From Lethocerus indicus (taxonomy: Eukaryota; Arthropoda; Insecta; Hemiptera; Belostomatidae), in assembly GCA_019843655.1 (NCBI GenBank), contig JACDQD010000010.1, positions 3,951,637 to 4,015,636 of the forward strand: DNA of 64,000 nucleotides, given 5' to 3'. The translations under genes were made by a program, and so were the position numbers. Shown piece by piece: positions 40,001 through 50,690 of the stretch (positions are counted from its first letter, which is position 1; every line of letters begins with the position of its first letter). The notes below the pieces were generated by a model. The model ran no database searches. It was not told the DNA's origin and worked only from the letters and a program-made list of their open reading frames with translations.

Positions 40001-41590
40001 AATAGCCTGTCTCGCCAACATTCGAGTGACGAGAGGCCGCGGGGTCAAGTCCAGTCGTACATCAGTCGCCACGTTCGGCTCCCCGCCCGATGACATATTT
40101 GGTCAACTGTCGTAAACGTCTGAACGCTCTCCTTATCTATCAGCGTTTAATCTTTTTAACACGAATTGATACCGAGTCTCTAACGAATCGAAGCAGTTGT
40201 CATGTCTCGTACGGTTTGTTTGATCTGGGACTAGAATTGTATCGGTTCTTAACCCCGTCAATAGGACAGTATCGCGTGTTCCTAAGGCGTGCCGATTGCC
40301 AGGCGAGCATCCCGTCAAAATGGTTACTTACGCCAAATAAAATTCGGTGGACTTCACTAGTACACCCCTCATTACAATAATTTTTATTATATGCTACCGA
40401 AACAGCAATCACCCTCACACCACATTTTATTTTGTCGTGTCACGACACGAGTTCAGTGTTCCTAGGATATAGGCGAGTAATAAATAAAGGTGAAATATTT
40501 TTATAACCGTAATAAGTTTTTTAATTCATCTATAAGAAACATATTAGGCAGTCCAGTACAACTAATTTTCATCAGGTTTTCACATAATTCCTTAATATGA
40601 TCTTATATGAATTGATAATAAAAATTCCCCTGTAACTATACGTGTGTGCTACGTTTCCTACGGACGTAGTTCTACCTCAACATTACTTTCTCCTTTTCGG
40701 CTTGTCCAAAAGACAATTCTAATGTAAAGTTCTACTTGACTATATGTTGACTAATGTCAGACGAGAGAGAACTCGACAATAACGCTCTACCTTCGGCAGG
40801 AAGCGGGAGAGAAAATATGCGCGAAAGGCACGCCATCTGAGGGTAGGTCTTTCCGGAGTCCAGTGTTCACAAAAGTTCAAATAAATTACAATTTTTTTTC
40901 TTGTTCAGTGCCAGTAGAAGCGTATCGAATGAAAATTATATTTTGTCGTATAAAAACGTATAAGTATAAAAACAAAATGGATTCCCATCAATGTTCTAGC
41001 TTATCCCAGGTCGTCACCTTTTTATACCTCAACATTTTTAGTCCAAAATACACTCGAAGTAACGCTTTCCTGTAAAGTACCGCTATCGATTTCTAGCCCT
41101 AGACAAAGCTCCTAATAAATTCTGTAGGAATTGGTCCACGGGGAGTCCTGATAGATCCCTCGGGCTGACCCAAAACCTTTAAGACATCAAGCACCAAATA
41201 TAAGACCTTTTCCATCTCGACATATTCTTTCTAAAAGGGACTAAAGCACGTATCATGTACGCTGACCAGTTACCACCAAAGTAGTGATCATTACTATGTG
41301 GTTTATAGAAACTACCCTTTCTCGGTTCTAATAATGAGACCAGATGTGAATAAAAATAAGCACCCATAAATCAGAGTATAGCAAGGTTAGTTACGTCCAG
41401 CGATGATGAAGACGAGTCGCACTTTCTTTGTCGCTGATGCGAAAAATGAACCATTGCCATTGGCCTCCATCATTCGGAATGTTAGCCAGAAAACGTGCCC
41501 ATATTCGACCGGACAACTTCGGCTGACATCACCATCCGATAACGGCCAGGGACATAATAAGAACGTTCCTATATCTCTGTAATAGACTTT

Positions 41591-41650
41591 TGCCCCATTA
41601 AATCCTGGCAAGTTATCTTATGCCCTATTAAGCACAGCAAGTCTGTAACC
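41591..41650. repeat. Diverged tandem duplication, period 30
   Basis: TGCCCCATTAA with a following GGCAAGT is repeated 30 bases on as TGCCCTATTAA with a following AGCAAGT. The rest of the unit has diverged. Confidence 0.5.
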
Positions 41651-42439
41651 CGTATCTGGTGGGGCGGCTTCGTTCGCAATATCACTTGAAGCATTGTTGG
41701 CTCGCGGGTTCACCATACCCTACGTATTTACTCCGCCCAAATACATATTTTATATAATAAGGCATGATCCACTTCAAAGTATATAAGCGCGTAAAAAAAT
41801 ATTTATCAAAGCAACGTGACATATATCGTGTTACAATGCTGTCTCTTTACCCCCTCTTGAATAAAGCATTTTTATCATTTATTAGGGTCGAGGCACAAAC
41901 CTTCGACAACCCCCTCAATAACAAATGAATTTATTCACCACCATAACAATGTTGTGGTAAATAGAGCAAACAACCTTCTTAATGACCATACCATGCCCCA
42001 CTTCAGAAAAACGATATGCGGATATCAGAAGAAGCACCTGAAAAGGCGCAACAAGAAATACCCAGAATCTGATCCCCTCCCCTTCAACTCCTCAACAACC
42101 AAGGTAAAGTAAAAACGCTATAGTTTGTAATTGAGGATACACACATTACGCTTAAGTTTTTCAACAAAAATATGTTCCTTGTTTCTGAGGCTGGAACGGA
42201 TTAATTCTATTTCAATGGGAAAAATAGTTTCGGGTTTCGATCAATTCAAGTTGCGACCAGAGTACATGAACAAATTAAGGTCGTGTATGATATGTTACGG
42301 AGGCCATCAGTTATTCCCCACTGTATTTGGTTATCAAGTATAGGCATACAACCTTCGTTTTTTCTTTAATAAAAAAGAATGGTAAATATTTCAATGGGCG
42401 TTGCACGATGACGGTAACGGGAGATCGGCTGGGAGTGTG

Positions 42440-42520
42440 GGGATGATCGTGTGGGTTTCGAACCACCGGCCATAAAATCCACACGCAGGCCCCCCCAAGT
42501 CCAATAACACACAGCCGACG
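42440..42520 (-). mobile_element. Possible tRNA-like SINE fragment
   Basis: On the minus strand GGTGGTTCGAAACCCAC resembles a B box (42464-42453), preceded by GTTATTGGACTTGGG as a weak A-box candidate. The same segment can fold as CGTGTGG/CCACACG (42448-42454 with 42479-42485). The T-stem is imperfect, so a degraded SINE head is the best reading; a chance match is possible. Confidence 0.28.
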
Positions 42521-43859
42521 TCAACTTTATTTGTCTACAGTCTGCAGCCGCAAACCATTCGCTTCGAATACAGGCCCAACTACAGGCGTAATCCTAAACA
42601 TACACAGACACAGAGACAGTGCAGGTCTATTTCTAGAAGCGGCAACATAAAGGGGCGACGAGGGAGAGGTAAACGGCGACGGTATGTGCAAATACCGAAA
42701 CATCTGCCCGGCTAGACTTTTACCAAAATAGCGAACCTTCGGTTATTTTAAATACAACTTCAAATTAAATCGTCTGAAACTAAATGCCCAGTGATGAAAT
42801 GAAGGAATCTGATGTTTGGAAAGAGATAAGGAAATAGCAAAACAACTGATGTTCACAGACCATATGTTCATTAAAGGGATTCATTAAGGGAAAGCACACT
42901 TCAAAAATGTGAACTAATGGTACAGTAATTATATTATTTTAATCTTATAAGTTCAAAAAAGTAAAGTTGAAGCAACAAAATTTTCAGCTCAAGTAGTTTC
43001 CCTTTAGAATGAAGTAACCCTTGAGATTTTTGAATTAATTTCAGCTTTTTTCTTTATTTTTACGCGCAACCCTAAAACGTACCAGTACGCCCAAGGATGT
43101 ACCGAAGAATATAATTTCGAAAAATAAATGCCGGTGAAATTTAAAGACGGTGTCTAAATGAAAATGAAATATTTGGTTTCATAATTATTCCACTAGGGCA
43201 CGATGATTAACTGTCCCGAGGGGGTAATAACGCCCCAAAGGCCTTCTTCTTCAGACCGTCGACCCTCATTACTGTCACAACGGCTCATGTGCAACCAATT
43301 AAAAAACTTTATATACAAAATAAGCTTTTTTTTAAAAAAAGCACGATCTTTAATGAGTGTTACAAGAGCCAACTATCTTCGACATTCATCTACCCCTCAG
43401 CTCGTGATAAATTAACAAAGCCGTATTAATTTTCTGCCTTATTAATGTCTGCACACTAACTTAATTTTGAACAAGCTCCAGATAAACAAACTTCCGAACC
43501 ATAATAAAATTGATGATTTGTAACCCATAGACAAATCCCACCCATCTAATAACTATCTGCTGACGTTGAGGTATATAAAATAGCAGATAGTGGGAATTAT
43601 ATAGGCACGTATATATAATCCCCAGTTGATTTCCAAATAAAAATTCATGTTGCATTTTATTTATTCGTCAGAGGATTTATATTACTTATTTTGTAATGAC
43701 TTAGTTTGACAGTGTAAAGTGATTGGGCGGGATAATATTACTCGTATAAAAATTTTTCTTATCTATTTCTTAAAGTGTTGTCGAAAATTATTAATTATAA
43801 TTGTGAACTCGAAAATAATACAGTAAATATATTCAAATAAGAAACAAGTATTCAAATAG

Positions 43860-43920
43860 TACGTAATTTAGTTTTTATACTACGTAATTTAGGACTTGCC
43901 TTTGGGGACTTGCGCTGAGG
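43860..43920. repeat. Two adjacent short tandem duplications
   Basis: TACGTAATTTAG occurs twice about 23 bases apart and is followed directly by GGACTTGC twice about 14 bases apart. This is a small cluster of slippage-type duplications. Confidence 0.65.
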
Positions 43921-46063
43921 GTAGCCGGATGTTTTACAAGAAACAATTCTTGAAATAGAGCTTCCGTCCCCCCACCCACTTATAATCACCGTTGCAGTAC
44001 CCTTACTGAACACGTTTCTAATGGTATACAATTTTGAACGAATTCATGGATACATTTTCAAGAAAAAATGTTTTGAACTTGAGCACAAACTGAGCGAACC
44101 TGCAAACTCGCCGACCACTCGATCATGTCAGTTGGAGTGGCAGACAGCAATTAAGTTTTGCCGATTATGTGCAACTGGCATCGTCCTGAATACCAACAGA
44201 TGATAGGAGCACTGGCGGTGACGTCATCTCAACCGTACTGCCGAGACAGGAATACACAAGTAAATCAGGTACGCGATATTGGAGTCCCAATGCAACTAGA
44301 AACGCAATACGCTGGCACCGAGTTAAACATGAAAGTTATGAAAGATATTTCATCCATCTTTGAAAAGAAAGGGTCTTCAAGAAAAAGGCTATTCTTTCTA
44401 ATAATAAAATGCCTTATCGTTTCGCCTTTACCCCTCGTTATTGCCTTTCGATAAAAAAAATACGGTTAATTTCAGAGTTCAACATGAACACGCATTGGCC
44501 CTCTGTCTCTTAATCCTATCCGATTTCCTGTGTCCAAAAATATCTCAATTAATTCCCTATAGAAAAAACATAAGTAACTTAAGTAAGATACAATAAAGTT
44601 TGCGGAGAAGCTATTATCAGACCGCTTACAATCTATTTAATGCATCCTAATTTACTGTCTTTTATAAACGCACAAAAATTCTGGATCTTAACAGGCTATC
44701 CCAACACTTTTGTTGTTGAACCAAAGGCTTTGTCTACTAAAGTGTCCTTTGCTTTTGCCCCGCTATCCACTAAATTGAGCGTTTTCTCTGACGATTCTCA
44801 GACGCTCCGAACATTTCTCGAGATCTGTTTTCGTAAACCCAGGTCGAATTCCGGCCGTATTTCCAACTGCGACATTCTGCTACAGAATTCCTTTCAACCA
44901 GATTCCTCCAGACTGCCGAGATTCACCCCCCCCGCCCATCCCCTTGAAAACTTTCTACCGACCGTGAACTTTTCCCCGGTAAAATGTCTCTTCGGAATAT
45001 TGAGGAGAAGAGAAAGACATTTATGAATACTGCAGGCGGTAGAAGCTGAACTCCTGGAGAGGTCCCCCGAGGGCAGTCCCACGGAGGGACGGGCTGCCTC
45101 TTCATGAAAAAGCCCTCTTCTTCTAATGGCCGGCCATTATTAGTGGCAATTTTAAACCGTCGGATTATATTATAAAGAAAATTTACATAATACCTAAATA
45201 ACGTTTTCCACTATACCTGTGTAGCCGCATTGGATTACTTTCTCCTTAATTTAAATTTCGGTTGCCTGTAAGAAAGTAAATGAATGCACCGATTTAACGA
45301 AGAAACAAACCTTTAATCAAAATCGAGGCAATCTACTGAGGCACTAGATACATCCAATATTTTTATATATTATGGAATATAAAAATAGGAAAATCAATAG
45401 GGTGCAACATGAATTTGCGACATTATCTCTCAACGACAAAACCAGAAGAGCTGTATTACTCCAGCGGACAACATGATTTTCCTTTTTTCTAAGATCTTAG
45501 CATCAACACGTGTTTTAGGAAATAGTGCGAAGAAGGTACTGGCCTTGTTGCCAGATGATTGCGGAAGGGATTCTACATTTCACCTCGCTAACAACACACG
45601 ATACATATTTAGAACATTTTATATCCTCGATCGTCCATAAGAAAAAAATATATTTCCCTTTATTTATCAAATAAATCGATTATGCGAAAATTTAAAGGCT
45701 AGTAAAAATATTTCAGTTTATTAATTTAATATGAAAAAAACTAGTTCGCGATTCCTGTTTTTCGTGTAAAATCAAAATGTAGAATACTGTGAAATTTCAT
45801 TTTTTATGCGCATTTCCCCTTTTAATAGCCAATGAAACGCACGTACTAACATTTTGCATAAACAAAATTAATCGTTAGAAAAAAGAAAACTGATGCCCTG
45901 TTGCAGAATAAGAATTGGGCTGTACACCTTTTGTTAGCATCTAAATAATAAAAAATATTGTCAATTTATAAAACAGTGTTCAGTAATATATTGAGTAAAA
46001 ATATTAGTGTTTTTAGCCCGAGGGGAGAGCGAGTTAAAGGGCTTTCCCTCTCCTTTAGGCGAC

Positions 46064-46200
46064 GTTCTGTCCCAAAGTCCAAAAGTCATTTCCGGAGTTC
46101 CGTGAAATTTAATCCGCATAACCGCCGTGGCGGAAAATGGAATCTGTGTACACACTACTGAGCGAGTCCCGAGGTCTGAACGCGGGGGACAAACAAGAAT
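46064..46200 (+). repeat. Dispersed direct repeat, copy 1 of 2
   Basis: The first 37 bases of the core (from 46064) differ from the second copy at one position. Over 77 bases there are about 9 differences, mostly C/T. Weaker similarity runs on to about 46245 (shared AGTTGACTA). The second copy starts 389 bp downstream. No open frame is conserved between the copies, so a non-coding repeat or segmental duplication is likely. Confidence 0.75.
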
Positions 46201-46429
46201 CGGGTTTCAGATTCAAAACAGTCGCCCTTCCCAGTTGACTATTCAGAAGAGGCGGAATCCAGACCATCACCTGGCTAATCAAAGTAACTATTTTAACGCG
46301 TCTATTCTCATTTCAGGTTAACAAATTAGAAATAGTATATGTATATTAAAACTATTAGAAATATTTGTTTCAGTCGGAATTATAACCAGGGAAGGAAAGT
46401 GTGAGAGAGTTGGCGAATGTAAGAGGGTT

Positions 46430-46441
46430 CCCCCCCCCCCC
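46430..46441. repeat. Run of 12 C
   Basis: Twelve consecutive C immediately upstream of the second copy of the 46-kb duplication. The first copy has a mixed pyrimidine stretch (CTTTCCCTCTCC) at the same relative place, so this run probably expanded after the duplication. Confidence 0.85.
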
Positions 46442-46452
46442 GTTCAGATGAA

Positions 46453-46583
46453 GTCCTGTCCCAAAGTCCAAAAGTCATTTCCGGAGTTCATTGAAACTTA
46501 ATTCGCATAATCGTCTTGGCGCAAAATGGGGATCTGTGCATACTACTACCGAGAGCCCGGATCCGGAAACAAGTGTCGGATTT
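46453..46583 (+). repeat. Dispersed direct repeat, copy 2 of 2
   Basis: It shares TGTCCCAAAGTCCAAAAGTC and the following block TCATTTCCGGAGTTC with the copy 389 bp upstream, in the same orientation. A 12-base C run lies just 5' of it (46430-46441), absent from the first copy. Similarity continues weakly to about 46615. Confidence 0.75.
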
Positions 46584-46779
46584 CTCGGATTGAGAAACTG
46601 TAGTTGACTAACTAGTCCACAACGATCGCATTTAACAATCAGAGCTAACCTAATACAGTCTAAATTTTTGCACACGAAGGTTATTTCGCGTCAACAAATT
46701 TCCGATAGTGAATCATTTCAGACAGTGTATTATTTATCAAGTTCACTGGGATTGAAAAACCATTCGAATCTTCACGATA

Positions 46780-46985
46780 ATGGAAATTTCCCCATTCTAC
46801 GGTACAACTTCGAACACAAAAGATTTTACCTACGCGATTTCCCCCCTCCCTTTACCGGTTTACAGCATTATTTCACTGTACACAATGGACAGGACAATGC
46901 ATTTGAAAATGGGGAAATTCTATATCCGGCAATTTTGGAATACAACTTCAATACAGAGAATAAAGTGCTGCGAAAAGAATTCTAG
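46780..46985 (+). repeat. Internal repeat with offset near 138 bp
   Basis: TACAACTTC recurs at an offset of about 138 bp, and GATAATGGAAATTTC is followed later by GAAAATGGGGAAATTC. In one frame the two copies read NGNFPILRYNF and NGEILYPAILEYNF. A perfect 12-bp inverted repeat, AATTTCCCCATT (46785-46796) and AATGGGGAAATT (46908-46919), lies in the same span. The frame runs only 46668-46985 and does not begin with ATG, so I treat this as a DNA repeat and not a gene. Confidence 0.45.
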
Positions 46986-46989
46986 GCCG

Positions 46990-48840
46990 GAAGCGGAACC
47001 CTTCATTAAAGTTCCTGCTTCTCTAACAATGATAAGAGTTAGTGCGAAGGCAATAATTATTACTAAATTTTCTAACTGATTCAATACGCACACAGACTAT
47101 TCTGAGACGACCATTATAAATTGAGCACTTTATAATTTGACTGGTCACATCTAAGTAATTTTCAGGTACGTTTAAAAAAGTTTTAAATATTGTCGACTTA
47201 AAAAAATAGAAGCGATACAAGAACGAATCAGACGTACTATGTCAAATAAAACAAGATTTTTTAAAAATTAAAATCCTTACGTCCCATTTTGGATTATCGA
47301 CACACTAAGTGAGAGGACTTCACTAAGTTAAAAATCAGCTTAAATGTCAAGCTTGCTGAGGCATGTTTACATGAGTTAACTTAAAGACCGACGGCATATT
47401 ATAAGGCCGAGGGCAGAAATCCGACCGGAAACTGGAGCATACCCGTATTAAAACGATTCTTCGGTGTTATAATTGGACGATTACAGACAGGCCAGGGGCG
47501 GGGCACACGAGCGACGATGAACGTCATTTACAGGTTTACAAAGTGTACCGTTATCAGCAGGAGACTGAGATAAGGCGAGTGCCTGCGGACAGCGGCGGAA
47601 CCGAATCTCAAAACTGGGAAACACCACGGGCTGACGTCGGCACCTTTTCACAGTATCGGAAAAGGTAGGCTCGTAAAGAGGCGTTTCCTCTTATTACAAT
47701 TATTGGCGAACGCTCTGCCCAACTGATGATCGCAGGCGCAATAAAAAAGTAAAAAGTAATGGGGGTGAACGTAACAAATTTACGGGGCAGGTACAATACT
47801 ATCATTCATATTAACCTCAAAAACGACCACCAAGATAACCCACGGGATCAATGCATATTATAAACGGTAATAATAAGCTGAGGTGTTTTTGAAACCTTGA
47901 TTCATTAGGCGAAAGACACTGCGTACGCAAGGTAATTATGGAAATCAGAAATGACCGATTCTTTCAGTTCACAAATTGTATTCCCCCATATTATTTCAAT
48001 AAGGAGGCAATTATATACATTTTATATTGTGAACAATATTAAAGTATGCGTCCATAGCGACAATAGTAAGCATATTTTCCATTTAACGATCAATCAAATG
48101 TACTAAGAAGGCGGGATCATTGCACCGGATTGGTTGTAGACTGTCGCTCGGATGTACACCATGTAAGGGCACAAGTGTTCCTTCCTTATCGGACAAGTAT
48201 ACAGTCAACGCTAATTGGTATATTAATCACTCGGATGAATTTGAATCTACCGATCGTTATTTCCTCCGAAATGAACGACTTTCGAAAGACAATTCTACAA
48301 TCGATACTTTCTACAATCATCGTATTGAGGTTAAATTGGACCAATGAAACTAAAGTTCAAAGTGCGCCGACAGAACGTAAAGGCTTTCCGACATTTATAA
48401 TAGGAGATTAGTTAGTGGGAACACGTCTACGTGTAGGCCAGACAAATTACAAAACCTCGCCACTGAATTAATGGAACTACTTATACAGCTCCGGGACAAT
48501 TCCGAAGACTCACAAAATCCTAAATACAGTTCCCATCGAACATAATACGAATATTCTGTAACGTATATTTATAAATCAAATATGATCGTACTGACCGAAA
48601 TCTGACGAAAATATTTGAGTGGGGATTTTGTGTGCCCCTGTTATGATTAAATTTATCGATTTTGTAAAATTAATCTAATTCGTACGAATTTCAAGTTTAT
48701 TCTGTTTAAGTTCGCGTCAAGCCTTAATCAGATCAAAAATAAACTTAACTCGGACTGGCTGCCATCCGATCAGAACGGTTAAGCCACCCATAACCGCTAG
48801 CGGCTATGAGCTCCAGGCATAAGTCCACAAAATTCAGTAT
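46990..48840. other. Intergenic DNA upstream of the putative promoter
   Basis: Only short overlapping open frames are present (for example 48120-48411), with no recognised motif, RNA gene or clear repeat. A regulatory role for the exon at 49.3 kb is possible by position but unsupported by any motif I can name. Confidence 0.45.
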
Positions 48841-48984
48841 CACTGGTGTCACTAGATTTTTTTTTTTACTGGGCAATACTGGTTGTTCTACAATTGGTTT
48901 TTTTAATTCCCGGAATTATCCAAAGTCCAGTTTTCACGATATTGCGTCTATGCGAAAATAGGCGGAAAGGGCATCTAGAATCGA

Positions 48985-49180
48985 TGTATCGGAGAGAGAA
49001 CGGAGGGGGCCGCTTATCAATGAGAGTCTGTACGAGAGAGAAGAGCAAGAGACAAGAAAAAGGGGAAGGAGGGAGGGACGGAGAGAGGGGAAGGGACGGG
49101 TCAATAAGTGCGACAGAGACGGAGATACGGTGGGGCGGGGGTGGGGGTAAGTGTGAGTGAGCGCGAGAGAGTGCCAGGAA
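48985..49180 (+). promoter_or_regulatory. Purine-rich GAGA-type tract upstream of the first exon
   Basis: About 200 bases dominated by GAGAGA, GGGAGGGA and related purine runs on the + strand, ending in a G-rich stretch and GAGTGAGCGCGAGAGAG. GAGA elements are common in arthropod promoters and bind GAGA-factor-type proteins. The position 160-360 bases before the ATG fits a core promoter or 5' leader. I see no clear TATA box. ACAGT near 49215 could be an initiator but is too short to trust. Confidence 0.4.
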
Positions 49181-49342
49181 CAGCCGGCGTTAGTAGCGTC
49201 ACGGCCACCGGCCCGACAGTGTCACAGTACTCGAAAAGTGTTTTTTTTACTTCGTAACATATCGCGAGTGCGAACGATGTGGGTTAGGAGGAGCTAAATA
49301 TAGGAAAACAAAAAAAGATTTATACACACACATATACATAAA
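49147..49342 (+). other. Putative 5' leader, possibly with a small leader intron
   Basis: GG|GTAAGTG at 49147 is a near-perfect donor. A T-run near 49240 followed by ATATCGCGAG could act as polypyrimidine tract and acceptor at about 49267, giving an intron of about 120 bases wholly in the leader. The alternative is that the whole segment is an unspliced leader or promoter. Only a transcript would decide. Confidence 0.22.
49277..49297 (+). other. Short upstream ORF in the putative 5' leader
   Basis: ATG followed by five codons and TAA, in the same frame as the main ATG and ending 45 bases before it. If the transcript starts upstream of this point, it is a minimal uORF that could reduce translation of the main frame. 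The transcription start is not known, so its presence in the mRNA is inference. Confidence 0.3.
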
Positions 49343-49510
49343 ATGGTGTTGTGGCTTAAAGTGTTGGTTGCTTTGGGGTGTTGGTGTTGCGGCGTGGGCG
49401 GGATATTGCCCGGCCTCAACCCGAAATGGGACCCGGCCAACATCAGCAATGTTGCGGGCTGCAACGTCGGCAGGAGCTCTGTAATCTGCAAATGTACCAA
49501 CTTGGACCAG
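49343..49510 (+). CDS. First coding exon of a secreted or membrane protein (partial, 56 codons)
   Basis: The exon opens at an ATG preceded by AAA and followed by G, a good animal initiation context. Residues 1-6 form a short n-region with one Lys. Residues 7-20 (VLVALGCWCCGVGG) are a hydrophobic core typical of a signal peptide, with cleavage likely near residue 20. The mature part starts ILPGLNPKWDP, has an NIS N-glycosylation sequon at residue 33, and holds cysteines 40, 49 and 51 (C-x8-C-x-C). The frame meets CAG|GTGAGA after codon 56, so the following intron would be phase 0. Reading past the donor stays open for only 17 more codons. The product should be extracellular or cell-surface. 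The cysteine spacing recalls N-terminal caps of leucine-rich-repeat adhesion proteins; an insect Connectin-like protein came to mind, but this is a guess because no repeat is present in the exon. No other exon was found in the window. Confidence 0.62.
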
Positions 49511-49516
49511 GTGAGA
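49511..49516 (+). other. 5' splice donor of the signal-peptide exon
   Basis: GTGAGA follows CAG, matching the metazoan U2-type donor consensus (MAG|GTRAGT) at almost every position. It coincides with the end of the stretch that looks coding. A weaker alternative donor (CCA|GTGTAA, about 13 bases downstream) would add a few in-frame residues. Confidence 0.6.
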
Positions 49517-50499
49517 AATGCCAGTGTAAACTACAGTAGGGAGGGCCTATCAATTCCGTGTTAACACCTCGTTAGCCCGAGTCATGTGGCGGACGCCTTG
49601 CCGCCGCCGATCTCCAACCAACGTGCTTATTCCATCTAACCAAAGTTCTTGTATTAATAGAGAAAAAGCTTTCCCTATGATCAGGCACTACGGCCATAGA
49701 AATTACTTGCCAACTGTCCCAACGATCTATTAGACATAAATTATTAATAGTTGCCCGTGACTAAATATTGGGAATTTTCTCTGCTTATAACGGAAAAATA
49801 ATTTACTACCGAAATAAAGAGAATTAAAATGTATGTATGATGCAAAATGCCGCTCGGATAAATTCATCTGGACAGTAAAAACGGGCTTCCTAAGCATAGA
49901 GACAAAATTAACACTCCGTATTAGAAATAGAAGAAATAACGCGATGGTGTTAAAAAAACATTTTTGCACAATGCCAGCAAAGATGTCGGTGGCTTAACAA
50001 CGATATGGTTTATCCCGATTAACTTATTAAAGTATTTTCGCTCTAAAGGAATAAAAAATTGATATTCCGTGGGAGAATTTATATTATCTTTCGAGTTGGA
50101 TTTATCATGCGAATTAGAATTGGGAACATATCATTTTTCTTAAGGCTGGGTGGAGGCGTCGCAATATTGGCTGTCAGTATTTCAGCGTAATAGAGTAGGA
50201 AGCATAATTTTCATTTTAGGATTAGCAATGTCTCAGTTAGTCGAACCAAGAGTGAACACACCTAGGCCAGATTTAGTTGGAGATAATGCTGATAACGGGG
50301 CCTTCGATCGCACATATTTGCAAATATAAACGGAAGCGGTTACATAATTTCTTTTCAAGCAGGAAAAAGAACGAAGGAATGTGCGAAATGTTTACTTAAT
50401 TTTAATAACTGAACTTTAGACTCTAAAACTGAATATTAGAACGGAGGGATGCACTATGCAATAGTCCAACAAATTCTGAAAAGTATTTTATAAATCTCC

Positions 50500-50690
50500 T
50501 ATCGCTTTTGGACCAAAGAAAATTCTGAAGGCGCTAGTCGAACGAATAAACTGAAAATCCTCCCGTTTGGATACGAACCGTACTCGTTGCGGAATGATAA
50601 CGTGTTTAATGCAAGAAGTTCATAATGCGACGAGGGACCAATTCGAACCGTTGATCTCTGCAGCAGCGTAATTGACCGAATCAGTCGGAG
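50500..50690 (-). mobile_element. Possible tRNA-derived SINE fragment
   Basis: The minus strand reads GGTCAATTACGCTGCTGCAG followed closely by CAACGGTTCGAATTGG (50655-50640). This order matches the loop-to-B-box region of many tRNA-derived SINEs, but the A box is poor and the T-stem is not paired. About 130 bases of unassigned sequence follow in the expected body position. Confidence 0.3.

Larger units (their letters stand above)
37080..46000. other. Intergenic DNA with weak repeat content
   Basis: Apart from the weak SINE candidate at 42.5 kb and small tandem duplications at 41.6 and 43.9 kb, I see no structure. G+C-rich patches lie at 39.15-39.4 and 39.9-40.1 kb. Frames at 40090-40380 and 44640-45026 are open but have no recognised domain. 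Confidence 0.5.

Noticed and set aside
48846..49160. 104-codon frame ending in the purine tract
   Set aside because: It has no ATG at the start. The first part is a T-run-derived hydrophobic stretch and the second half is low-complexity Arg/Gly/Glu from the GAGA tract.
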